Positions 20,720-29,500 of a stretch of DNA of 64,000 nt are shown piece by piece (the first letter of the stretch is position 1; every line of letters begins with the position of its first letter). A model generated the notes under the pieces. It saw only the letters and a program-made list of their open reading frames with translations, was not told the DNA's origin and ran no database searches. Source of the DNA: Saccharopolyspora endophytica (GTDB lineage Bacteria; Actinomycetota; Actinomycetes; Mycobacteriales; Pseudonocardiaceae); NCBI RefSeq assembly GCF_018070075.1, contig NZ_JAGPXE010000012.1, positions 124,001 to 188,000 on the forward strand. The letters run 5' to 3'. Position numbers and translations under genes: made by a program.

Positions 20720-20779
20720 TCGAATTTCGCGCGAAATTCGACCGGGATCTTTCGGACTCGAATTTCGCGCGAAATTCGA
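20720..20779. repeat. Pair of identical 22-bp perfect palindromes (P1)
   Basis: Two exact copies of a 22-bp perfect palindrome (half-site TCGAATTTCGC) at 20720-20741 and 20758-20779, 38 bp apart. They lie in the 338-base gene-free stretch 20527-20864 between the MFS gene and ftsY, which otherwise holds only the ftsY terminator. Both flanking genes are on the minus strand. They resemble the variable-core palindromic units elsewhere in the window. Confidence 0.85.
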
Positions 20780-20812
20780 ATTGCCGTCCTCGCGGAGGGG
20801 CCCCGGCGCGAC

Positions 20813-20843
20813 GAAGCCCCCGGCGAGCCGTGCCGGGGGCTTC
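20813..20843 (-). terminator. Terminator after ftsY
   Basis: Stem GAAGCCCCCGGC / GCCGGGGGCTTC with a 7-base loop, beginning 21 bases beyond the ftsY stop codon. Confidence 0.7.
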
Positions 20844-20864
20844 GAATCGCGGTCGCGATGCGGG

Positions 20865-22265
20865 TCAGTTGAGCAGGGCGTCGACGAACGCTCCGGGCTC
20901 GAACGGGGCGAGGTCGTCCGCCCCCTCGCCGAGGCCGACGAGCTTGACCGGGACGCCGAGCTCGCGCTGGACCTGGAAGACGATGCCGCCCTTGGCGGTG
21001 CCGTCGAGCTTGGTCAACACGATGCCGGTGACGTCGACGACCTCGGAGAACACCCGGGCCTGCATGAGCCCGTTCTGCCCCGTGGTGGCGTCGAGGACCA
21101 GCAGCACCTCGTCGACCTGGGCCTTCTTCTCCACGACGCGCTTGACCTTGCCGAGCTCGTCCATCAGGCCGGTCTTGGTGTGCAACCGGCCGGCGGTGTC
21201 GACCAGCACCGCGTCCACGGCGCTGTCGCTGCCCCGGCTGACGGCCTCGAACGCCACGCTCGCCGGGTCGGCCCCCTCGTTGCCGCGCACCACCTCGGCG
21301 CCGACGCGCTCACCCCAGGTCGCCAGCTGCTCGACGGCGGCGGCGCGGAAGGTGTCGGCGGCACCGAGCAGCACGGTCCGGCCGTCGGCGACCAGGACGC
21401 GGGCCAGCTTGCCGGTGGTCGTGGTCTTGCCGGTGCCGTTGACGCCCACGACCAGCAGCACCGCCGGCTTGCCACCGTCGGCCGGGTCGCCGTGCGGCAG
21501 CGCGCGCACCGAGCGCTCCATGTCCTTGCCGAGCGCGTCGACGAGCACCTCGCGCAGGACGGTGCGGGCCTCCTCCGAGCTGCGCACGGCGCGGGAGGCG
21601 ATCTCGGAGCGCAGCCGCTCGGTGATCTCGGTGGTGGTGGCCGCGCCCAGGTCGGCCATCAGCAGGGTGTCCTCGATCTCCTCCCAGGAGTCCTCGTCGA
21701 GGTCACCCGCGCCGAGCAGGCCCAGCAGGCTCTGCCCGAAGGTCGTGCGGGAGCGGGACAGCCGACCGCGGAGCCGTTCGAGGCGACCGGCGGTGGGCTC
21801 GATCTCCTCCACCTCGGCGGCGGGCGCCTCGGGCTCCGGCGGAGCCGCGGGCTCCGGCGGGGCTGTGGGCTGGGCGGGAACCTCCGGTTCCGCGACGGGT
21901 TCGGCCGTCGCGGTGTCCTCGGGCAGTTCGACGTCGACGATGCCGCGCCGCTCGGTGTCGCGCGGGACCGCCGCGTCGTCACCGACGCCGGGCTGGCCCT
22001 CCACCTCGGTGCGCTCCTCGACCGGGTGCTCCGGCGCGGCGGGTTCGGCCGCGGCCTCGGGCTCGGCGGTCGCGGCGCCGCTGGCGAAGCTGATGCCGCT
22101 ACCGGTCTGGTAGCCGCCGCCCTTGACGGCGGTGGGCGCGTCGGCTTCGTCCTTCTCGCGCAGGCTGATCCGCCGACGGCGGTTGAGCACCACACCGGCG
22201 ACCACGGCGAGAGCCAGCACCACCGCGACAACGACGACGATCAGAATCAGGGTTTCGGTGGTCAC
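20865..22265 (-). CDS. ftsY: Signal recognition particle receptor FtsY
   Basis: SRP receptor GTPase that hands ribosome-nascent chains to SecYEG. 466 aa. An N-terminal transmembrane helix (residues 5-28, [22 protein letters not shown]) is followed by a basic stop-transfer and a Glu/Pro/Ala-rich acidic linker to about 165. The NG domain has [30 protein letters not shown] and [10 protein letters not shown]. The true membrane anchor is typical of actinobacteria. In mycobacteria it follows smc directly; here anmK, an SSS symporter and two small genes lie between. Confidence 0.95.
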   Translation of the reverse strand: MTTETLILIVVVVAVVLALAVVAGVVLNRRRRISLREKDEADAPTAVKGGGYQTGSGISFASGAATAEPEAAAEPAAPEHPVEERTEVEGQPGVGDDAAVPRDTERRGIVDVELPEDTATAEPVAEPEVPAQPTAPPEPAAPPEPEAPAAEVEEIEPTAGRLERLRGRLSRSRTTFGQSLLGLLGAGDLDEDSWEEIEDTLLMADLGAATTTEITERLRSEIASRAVRSSEEARTVLREVLVDALGKDMERSVRALPHGDPADGGKPAVLLVVGVNGTGKTTTTGKLARVLVADGRTVLLGAADTFRAAAVEQLATWGERVGAEVVRGNEGADPASVAFEAVSRGSDSAVDAVLVDTAGRLHTKTGLMDELGKVKRVVEKKAQVDEVLLVLDATTGQNGLMQARVFSEVVDVTGIVLTKLDGTAKGGIVFQVQRELGVPVKLVGLGEGADDLAPFEPGAFVDALLN

Positions 22266-22391
22266 CCGCCCATCCTCCCACCTGCTCTAACCGCTTCCAC
22301 CAGGCACCTGCCGGGCAGTCACGTGAGCAATTCACCAACAATGGCCACAAAGTGCTTGCTTTTTCATGCCCGTGTGCAATACACCACAGGT

Positions 22392-23642
22392 ATGCGCTGG
22401 TGGCGAGTGGTGGGGCTGCTCTCGGGAACGTCGATGGACGGCATCGACGTCGTCGCGGCGGAAATGCGCCTGGACGGCGAGACGATCGAGCTCCGCCCGC
22501 TCGGCGACCGCACCCTCGACTACCCCGCCGACCTGCGCGAAGACCTCCTCGCGGCGCTGCCGCCGGGCACTCTCGACGCCGAGACCTTCTGCCGCCTGGA
22601 CACCCGCGTGGGCCGGTGCTTCGCCGAAGCCGCGCTCCTGGGCGTGGATCTGGCGGGCGGCGAAGCCGACTTCGTCTCCTCGCTCGGCCAGACGATCTAC
22701 CACTGGGTCGAGGGCGGCCGCGCCCACGGCACCCTCCAGATCGGTCAACCGGCCTGGATCGCCGAGGCCACCGGCCTGCCGGTCATCTCCGACCTGCGCA
22801 CCCGCGACGTCGCCGCCTCCGGCCACGGCGCTCCCCTCGCAGGCGTCCTCGACTCCCTCTGGCTCGGAGACCCCGGATTTCAGTGGAAATCGGGGACCGG
22901 AGTTCCACTGAAATCGGGGACCGGAGTTCCACTGAAATCGGGGACACCGGACACCCCGGTGGCGCTGAACATCGGTGGGATCTCCAACATCGCCGTGGTC
23001 GGCGGGCCGGAGCCGCTGGCCTACGACACCGGTCCCGGCAACGCCCTGATCGACCTCGCCGCGCAGCAGCGGACCGGCAAGCCGCAGGACACCGACGGCG
23101 CGCTGGCCGCGTCCGGGACGGTGCGCGAGGACCTGCTCACGATCCTGCTGGACGACGAGTACTACCGGCTGCCCGCGCCGAAGTCGACCGGCAAGGAGCA
23201 CTTCAACTCCGCCTACCTCGCCCGCGCGCTCGACGAGCTCGGCGATCCCGTCTCGGACGCCGACCTGCTGGCGACCCTGACCGAGCTGACCGCGCGCACC
23301 GTCGCCGACGCCTGCCGCGCCGAAGGCGCCGGACGCGTCGTCGTCGCCGGTGGCGGCGTGCGCAACCCCGTGCTGCTGGCTGCACTTCGCCGACAGCTGG
23401 ACGTCCCGGTGCTGCTCAGCGACGATCTCGGGATGCCCGCCGACAGCAAGGAAGCCCTGCTCACCGCGCTGCTCGGCTTCCTGACCTGGAACGGGCTCCC
23501 CGGCAACACACCCGGGACCACGGGGGCCGCCGGTCCCCGGGTCCTGGGCAGCATCACGCCGGGAGCGACCGGCCTGCGACTGCCCGAACCCGCCACCACC
23601 CAGCCACGACGGCTGATCATGCGGTCCGCCGCAACGAACTAG
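22392..23642 (+). CDS. anmK: Anhydro-N-acetylmuramic acid kinase with palindromic-repeat insertion
   Basis: Converts anhydroMurNAc to MurNAc-6-phosphate in peptidoglycan recycling. 416 aa, longer than the usual 370-390. The ATP site GLLSGTSMDGIDVV opens the protein. HGAPLAGVLD, ALNIGGISNI, YDTGPGNALIDLAAQ and KEHFNSAYL are intact. Between LDSLWLGD and PVALNIGG, an in-frame run encodes GFQWKSGTGVPLKSGTGVPLKSG; this is the translation of a 24-bp palindromic repeat. Start is the ATG at 22392 (MRWWRVVGLLSG). Stop TAG overlaps the AGGAGG of the next gene, so the two are coupled. Confidence 0.93.
   Translation: MRWWRVVGLLSGTSMDGIDVVAAEMRLDGETIELRPLGDRTLDYPADLREDLLAALPPGTLDAETFCRLDTRVGRCFAEAALLGVDLAGGEADFVSSLGQTIYHWVEGGRAHGTLQIGQPAWIAEATGLPVISDLRTRDVAASGHGAPLAGVLDSLWLGDPGFQWKSGTGVPLKSGTGVPLKSGTPDTPVALNIGGISNIAVVGGPEPLAYDTGPGNALIDLAAQQRTGKPQDTDGALAASGTVREDLLTILLDDEYYRLPAPKSTGKEHFNSAYLARALDELGDPVSDADLLATLTELTARTVADACRAEGAGRVVVAGGGVRNPVLLAALRRQLDVPVLLSDDLGMPADSKEALLTALLGFLTWNGLPGNTPGTTGAAGPRVLGSITPGATGLRLPEPATTQPRRLIMRSAATN
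22871..22943 (+). repeat. Palindromic repeat array P2 inside anmK
   Basis: Three units of about 24 bp. The first (22871-22895) centres on GATTTCAGTGGAAATC; the next two (22896-22919, 22920-22943) are identical to each other and read ACCGGAGTTCCACTGAAATC then GGGG. 24 bp is eight codons, so copy-number change keeps the reading frame. The first unit is identical to the unit at 33553. Confidence 0.9.
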
Positions 23643-23650
23643 GAGGCCAG

Positions 23651-25150
23651 ATGCGATCGCTCGACCTCGTCGTGATCGGGTTGTACCTGATCGCGATGCC
23701 GGCCCTGGGATTGCTGCTCAGCGGCAAGCAGAAGAGCTCGCAGGACTACTTCGTCGGCGGGCGGCAACTCCCCTGGTGGGCCGTGTGCTTCTCGGTCGTG
23801 GCCACCGAGACCTCGACGCTGACCGTGATCAGCGTGCCGACGGTGGCCTACCTCGGCAGCTTCACCTACCTGCAGCTGGCGATCGGCTACCTGATCGGCC
23901 GCATCGTGGTCTCCTTCGTGCTGCTGCCCCGCTACTTCGCCGGAAACCTGGTGAGCGCCTACGCCTTCCTCGGCCAGCGCTTCGGAACCGGCCTGCAGGG
24001 CACCGCGTCGGTGACGTTCCTGATCACCCGGCTGCTCGCCGACGGCCTGCGGCTGTTCGCCACGGCGATCCCGGTGAAGGTGATGCTCGCGGCGTTCGAC
24101 GTGCACCTGTCGTACTGGCAGATCATCGCGCTGCTGGCGGTCCTGACCGTGATCTACACCTACTTCGGCGGCATCAAGGCCGTGGTGTGGGTCGACGCGA
24201 TCCAGATGTTCGTCTACATCGGCGGCGCGATCCTGGCCGGGATCATCCTGTTCGGCAAGCTCCCCGGCGACTGGTTCTCCACCGCGATGGCCGAGGGCAA
24301 GTTCCAGCTGCTGGACTTCTCCTCGTCGATCATCACCGACCAGTACGCGTTCTTCACCGCGGTGATCGGTGGCGCGGTGTTCGCGATGGCCTCGCACGGC
24401 GCCGACCAGCTGATGGTGCAGCGCCTGCTGGCCTGCAAGGACCTCAAGGACGGCCGGCGGGCGCTGATCGCCAGCGGTGTCGTGGTGGCCCTGCAGTTCG
24501 GGCTGTTCCTGTTCATCGGCACCATGCTGTGGTCGTTCTTCAAGGGAGCCACCCCGGAGTCGATGGGGCTGGCCAGCTCCGACGAGCTGTTCCCGCAGTT
24601 CATCGTCAACGACCTGCCGCCGGGCATCTCCGGGCTGTTCATCGCCGGCATCCTCGCCGCCGCGATGAGCACCCTGGCGTCCTCGCTGAACTCGCTGTCG
24701 ACCTCGACGGTCAGCGACCTCTACCAGCGGCTGTCGAAGAAACCGCTCGACGACGCGGCCGTGCTGAAGATGGGCAAGCTGTGGACGCTGGTGTGGGCGG
24801 TGGTGTTCGTGGTGTTCGCGTCGATGTTCACCAGCACCGAGAACCCGGTGGTCGAGGTCGGTCTGAGCATCGCCAGCTACACCTACGGCGCGCTGCTGGG
24901 GGCGTTCCTGCTGGGGCTGCTGGTCAAGCGCGCTCGGCAGGCCGACGCGATCATCGCCTTCGTCGCGACCATCGCGGTGGTGCTGTACTTCGTCATCGGG
25001 GTGAGCTTCCCCGACGGTGAAGGAGGCGAGACCTCGCTGGCCTTCCCCTGGTACACCCCGCTGGGAGTGATCGTGACCCTCGTGGTCGGCGGCCTGCTGT
25101 CCCTCCGCCACAGCCGGTACACCGAGGAAACCGTCCCCGAAACCGTCTAA
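23651..25150 (+). CDS. SSS-family sodium:solute symporter
   Basis: 499-aa sodium/solute symporter (SLC5/SSS) with 13-14 hydrophobic helices. Motifs: SGKQKSSQDYFVGGRQLPWWAVCFSVVATETSTLT near residue 25-60 and GLFIAGILAAAMSTLASSLNSLSTSTVSDLY (Na+ site region) near 325. Start ATG at 23651 with AGGAGG 4 nt upstream, overlapping the anmK stop. Operon pairing with anmK suggests it imports an anhydro-muropeptide sugar or sialic-acid-like compound; that substrate is inference, since the family also carries sugars, amino acids and carboxylates. Confidence 0.9.
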   Translation: MRSLDLVVIGLYLIAMPALGLLLSGKQKSSQDYFVGGRQLPWWAVCFSVVATETSTLTVISVPTVAYLGSFTYLQLAIGYLIGRIVVSFVLLPRYFAGNLVSAYAFLGQRFGTGLQGTASVTFLITRLLADGLRLFATAIPVKVMLAAFDVHLSYWQIIALLAVLTVIYTYFGGIKAVVWVDAIQMFVYIGGAILAGIILFGKLPGDWFSTAMAEGKFQLLDFSSSIITDQYAFFTAVIGGAVFAMASHGADQLMVQRLLACKDLKDGRRALIASGVVVALQFGLFLFIGTMLWSFFKGATPESMGLASSDELFPQFIVNDLPPGISGLFIAGILAAAMSTLASSLNSLSTSTVSDLYQRLSKKPLDDAAVLKMGKLWTLVWAVVFVVFASMFTSTENPVVEVGLSIASYTYGALLGAFLLGLLVKRARQADAIIAFVATIAVVLYFVIGVSFPDGEGGETSLAFPWYTPLGVIVTLVVGGLLSLRHSRYTEETVPETV

Positions 25151-25265
25151 CCCGGATTACCGCAGTAATCAGGTCCCCGATTACTGCGGTAATCCGCACC
25201 CCAACCCCGGCCAGAGCCTCGAATACGGCCGCAATCGGGTACCTGATCACGGCCGTGTTCGGGGT
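25151..25265. repeat. Palindromic repeat array P3
   Basis: Begins immediately after the symporter stop codon. Two clear head-to-head units (GATTACCGCAGTAATC at 25155-25170 and GATTACTGCGGTAATC at 25179-25194), then two degenerate ones with cores GGCCGCA/GGCCGTG (about 25220-25265). Confidence 0.8.
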
Positions 25266-25276
25266 TGGACGCGAGC

Positions 25277-25305
25277 GCGGCCCCCGGTGAGTCACCGGGG
25301 GCCGC
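25277..25305. terminator. Bidirectional hairpin terminator between convergent genes
   Basis: Perfect 14-bp arms GCGGCCCCCGGTGA / TCACCGGGGGCCGC around one base, between the symporter (+) and the Pro-rich membrane gene (-). Confidence 0.75.
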
Positions 25306-25319
25306 GTTGTGCTCGTGGA

Positions 25320-25982
25320 TCAGGCGAAGGCCAGGGGGAGGAGGCCGACGAGGAGGAACAGGACGAACACGGCGATGCTGATGCCGATGGTCAGGCCCAG
25401 TCCCGGGGTCTCCTGCGGGGTCGGGCCGATGGCGCCGTCCATGAAGACCATCGCCGGGGGCTTGTAGTACACGTCGAGCTGCTGGCCGGCTCCGACCGGG
25501 ATCACCGCGGTCGCGTAACCGATCTTCCACAGGTAGTTCACGTGGACCCGGATCTGGTGCTGCCCGGGCGGCAGGTCGATCGGGTTCTTGCCCCAGGTCA
25601 GCACCGGGCCGGGCTGGCCGTTGATCGTCACCTGCGGCTTGAACAGCAGGAAGGCCAGCATCAGCCAGTGGTACGAGCAGTCGATCAGCAGACGTCCCAT
25701 GCCGGGCGGAGGCGGCGGGAACTGCGGGGGCATCTGCTGCTGCGGCATCTGCTGGTGCGGAGGCATCTGCTGCGGGGGCATCTGCGGCATCGGGCCGGAC
25801 TGCGGGTAGCCGGGGCCCTGCTGGGGGTAGCCCTGCGGCGGATAACCCTGCTGCTGCGGGTAGCCCTGCGGCATCGGCTGCTGCGGCATCGGGCCGGACG
25901 GCGGACCGTAGCCGGGGGGCACCTGGGCGCCCTGCTGCGGATACGGCGACTGCCCTGGCGGGGGGCCGTACGGGTTGGTCAT
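25320..25982 (-). CDS. Proline/glutamine-rich membrane-anchored protein
   Basis: 220 aa, function unknown. Residues 1-95 are a low-complexity, disordered region of Pro/Gln/Gly/Met repeats (QGYPQQ, MPPQQMPPHQQMPQQQMP). A compact domain follows with GRLLIDCSYHWLMLAFLLFKPQVTINGQPGPVLTWGKNPIDLPPGQHQIRVHVNYLWKIGYATAVIPVGAGQQLDVYYKPP, in which LPPGQHQIRVHVNYLW resembles PEGA-like beta domains. A C-terminal transmembrane helix (about 195-217) ends it. Start ATG at 25982 preceded by AGGAG. Likely cytoplasmic or surface domain anchored by the C-terminal helix. Confidence 0.7.
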   Translation of the reverse strand: MTNPYGPPPGQSPYPQQGAQVPPGYGPPSGPMPQQPMPQGYPQQQGYPPQGYPQQGPGYPQSGPMPQMPPQQMPPHQQMPQQQMPPQFPPPPPGMGRLLIDCSYHWLMLAFLLFKPQVTINGQPGPVLTWGKNPIDLPPGQHQIRVHVNYLWKIGYATAVIPVGAGQQLDVYYKPPAMVFMDGAIGPTPQETPGLGLTIGISIAVFVLFLLVGLLPLAFA

Positions 25983-26175
25983 CAAGATCTCCTAGTGCCT
26001 GCCTCGGTCCCCGCACTCGGGGTGGTGCTCGCGGGAGCACGACGCCGACTCCTCGCCCGGTGAGATGCCGGATCACGCTCATCTTCGCGCATGCGTTCCC
26101 CTGCCCCCAAACCCCCATCCGCAATGCCTGCGCACAGCCCTTCAGTCCTGGTGACGACGAGCCGATCAAGGAGCA

Positions 26176-26517
26176 ATGAGGATGTTCGTCCACAGGAGCC
26201 GGGCCGGATCGCCCACCGCGCACGGCACCGATCACCGGGAGTTCCAGAGCAGGCTGGACGCCTACGCGGTCGGCGACCTCGACGACGTCGACTGGCTGAT
26301 GATGCGCACGCACCTGGCCGAATGCGCCGACTGCCAGGCGGACATGCGCCGCCCCGAGCTGTGGAACCGCGCCGCACCGCAACGCATCACCGCTGATCAC
26401 GAGGTGATGCGGCACCCGCACCGGGAGACGGCACCGGGCTGGGCGCTGATGCTCGGCATCGTCCTGGTGGCCGCGCTCGTCGCCTTCGGCATCGGTTACG
26501 CCTGGGGCGGGATCTAG
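26176..26517 (+). CDS. Small zinc-finger anti-sigma-like membrane protein
   Basis: 113 aa. A ZAS-type zinc motif (HLAECADCQADM: H-x3-C-x2-C) follows the helix YAVGDLDDVDWLMMRTHL, as in zf-HC2 anti-sigma factors. A single transmembrane helix lies at about residue 88-110. Start ATG at 26176 with AAGGAG. No ECF sigma gene is adjacent, so the partner is unknown. Divergent from the Pro-rich gene; the 193-bp gap must hold both promoters. Stops 19 bp from the smc stop (convergent). Confidence 0.7.
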   Translation: MRMFVHRSRAGSPTAHGTDHREFQSRLDAYAVGDLDDVDWLMMRTHLAECADCQADMRRPELWNRAAPQRITADHEVMRHPHRETAPGWALMLGIVLVAALVAFGIGYAWGGI

Positions 26518-26536
26518 GGGCTGCCCTGAACAGTCC

Positions 26537-29500
26537 TCAGTCCAGGACCGAGGCGACGTCACCTTCCTCCGGGGCGCCTTCGGGCTCGGGTTCGTCGGAC
26601 TTCTTGTCCGCCTTGCCCTTCAGGCGCTGCGAGATGACCTGGGTGATGCCGTCGCCGCGCATCGTCACGCCGTAGAGCGCGTCGGCGATCTCCATGGTCG
26701 GCTTCTGGTGCGTGATGATGATCAGCTGCGAGGTGGCGCGCAGCTGGTCGAGCAGCGTGATCAGGCGCCGCAGGTTGGTGTCGTCCAGCGCCGCCTCGAC
26801 CTCGTCCATCACGTAGAACGGCGAGGGGCGAGCGCGGAAGATCGCCACCAGCATCGCCACCGCGGTCAGCGACTTCTCACCACCGGACAGCAGCGACAGC
26901 CGCTTGACCTTCTTGCCCGGCGGACGCGCTTCGACCTCGACACCGGTGCTGAGCATGTCGCCGGGATCGGTCAGGGTGAGGCGGCCGTCGCCACCCGGGA
27001 ACAGGACCTTGAAGACGACCTCGAACTCCTTGGCCACGTCCTCGAAAGCCGAGCTGAAGACCTCCAGGATCTTCTCGTCGACCTCCTTGACCACGCTGAG
27101 CAGGTCGCGGCGGCTGTCCTTGAGGTCTTCCAGCTGGGTGGACAGGAACTTGTAGCGCTCCTCCAGCGCCGCGAACTCCTCCAGCGCCAGCGGGTTGACC
27201 TTGCCCAGCAGCGACAGGTCCTTCTCCGCGCGCTTGGCGCGCCGCTCCTGGGTCGCCCGGTCGAAGGGCACCGGCGGCGGGGCGCTGACCTCGTCGCCGC
27301 GTTCCTTCGCGGCCTCGTACTCGGCGACCTCGGCGGGGCTCGGCGGCACCGGCACGGTCGGGCCGTACTCGTCGACCAGGTCGTCCAGGCCGATCCCGAA
27401 GTCCTCGATGATCTTGGTTTCGAGCTGCTCGATCCGCAGCCGCTGCTCGGCGCGCACCACCTCGTCGCGGTGCACCGCGTCGGTCAGCTTCTCCAGCTCA
27501 CCGGACAGCTCGCGGACGCGCGCGCGGATCACACCGAGGGCCTGCTCGTGCTCGCTCTGCTTGGCCTGCGCGACGTCTCGTTCCTCGGTCGCGGCCTGCA
27601 GCGACACCGTGATCCGCTCCAGCGCGATCTCGGCTCCGTCGATGACGGCGCGGGTGACGCGGGCGGCGCGCTCCCGGGCCTCGCGGGCGGCCGCGGCGCG
27701 GGCGCGGGTCTCGCGCTCGTGACGCGCGGCGCGGCGCAGCTGATCGGCCCGGCCCTGCACGGCGCGGGCGCGCTCCTCGGCGGTGCGCTGGGTCAGCCGC
27801 GCGTCCATCTCCTGCTGGCGCACGGCCGTCAGCTCGGTGGAGAGGCGGTCGCGCTCGTCGGTGTCGGGCTCGGCGGCCTCTTCCTGCTCGTTCTTCACCG
27901 CGTCCAGGCGCTCTTCGAGCTCGGCGAGCTTGACCAGCGACTGGTCGCGGGTCTGCTCGACCTTGACGCGCTGCTCGGAGATCCGCTCGACCTCGGAGGT
28001 CGCGTTGCGGGCGGCGCGCTGCAGGCTCGACAGCCGCTCGGTGCTGCGGGCGCGGGCGACCTTGGCCTCGTTGATCTGCTCCTGCGCGGCACGGGCCTCG
28101 GCGCGCCGCGACTCCTCCTCGGCGCGGGCGCCTTCCAGCGCGGCCGAGTGCTGCTCCAGCCTGCGCTCGGCCGCGGCGAGCTCGCTCTCGGCCTCGTCGA
28201 CGGCGGCGCGGACCTCGATGACGCTCTGCTTGTCGTCCGAACCGCCGGTGGCCCAGTGCGCGCCGAGCACGTCACCGGTCGAGGTCACCGCCCGGACGCT
28301 CGGGTGGGCCTGCACGACTTCCCGCGCGGCGTCGAGGGTGTCGACCACCACGACCTGGTCCAGCGCGCTGAGCACCGCACCCCGGAGCTCGTCCGGGGCG
28401 GTGATCAGGTCCACGGCCCACCGGGCCGAACCGGGCAGCCGCGGCCAGTGCGAGCGGTCGACGTCGGCGTCGGAGCCGATCACCACTCCGGAACGGCCCG
28501 CGTCGTCGGACTTGAGCAGGTTCAGCGCGGTCACCGCGTCGGTGACACCGCGCACCACGACCGCGTCGGCGACCGCGCCCAGCGCTGCGGCGAGCGCGGC
28601 CTCGGCACCGGTTTCGACGGTGAGCAGCGCGGCGACCGATCCCAGCAGGCCGGGCACCCGGTCACCGGCGGCCAGCAGCGCGCCGGCGCCGTCCTTGCGC
28701 TGCAGCCCCATCGACAGGGCCTCGACCCGCGCCTTCCAGGACGCGATCTCGCGTTCCGCGGCGCGCTCCTGCTTGACCAGCTCCTCCACCCGCGCGCGGG
28801 CGGCGTCGCGCGCCTGCGCCGCGTTCTCGCGGCGTTCCTGCAAGCCGGCGTCGTCGGAGTCGTAGCCGCCGCTCTCCTCCTCGGCATCGGCCAGCGCGCC
28901 GTGCGCCTCCTCGGCGCGAGCGGTGGCCTCCTCCAGGGATTCGCTGAGGCGCTCGATCTCGTCGGCGCTGTCGCTGACCTTCCCGCGCAGCGACTCGACC
29001 TGGCCGGACAGGCGGGCGGCGCCTTCGCGCCGGTCGGCGATGGCCCGCACCGCCGCCATGTGGGCCTGCTCGGCCTGCTTGAGCTGCGATTCCAGTTCGG
29101 AGCGGCGCTGCACCACGTCCTGCAGGGCTTCGCGCGCCTCCTCGACCTGCTCGCGGAGCTCGATCTCCTGCTCGGCGGCCTCCTCGGCCTCGGCGTCGAG
29201 CTGGTCGGGGTCGCGACCGGAGCGCTGCTCCTCGGTCTGCTCGGTGAGGTGCCGGTGCCGTTCGGCGGCCAGCCGCAGCGTGCCGCGCAGGCGCTCTTCC
29301 AGCGCCGACAGCCGGTACCAGGTCTCCTGGGCCTTGTTCAGGCGCGGCGCGTCGGCGGCCACCGCCTCTTCGAGGCTCTTCTCCTCGGACTGGGCGAACT
29401 GCAGGGCCCGCTCGACCTCGGTGCGCTTGGCACGCGCGGTCTCCTGGTCGGCCTCGTCGCGGGCCAGGTCCGCGCGGGCCGTGACCAGGTCGTCGGCGAT

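Noticed and set aside
20652..22391. Long plus-strand frame upstream of anmK, giving a fused 996-codon product
   Set aside because: The upstream part is antisense to ftsY; AnmK starts cleanly at 22392 with its family N-terminus.
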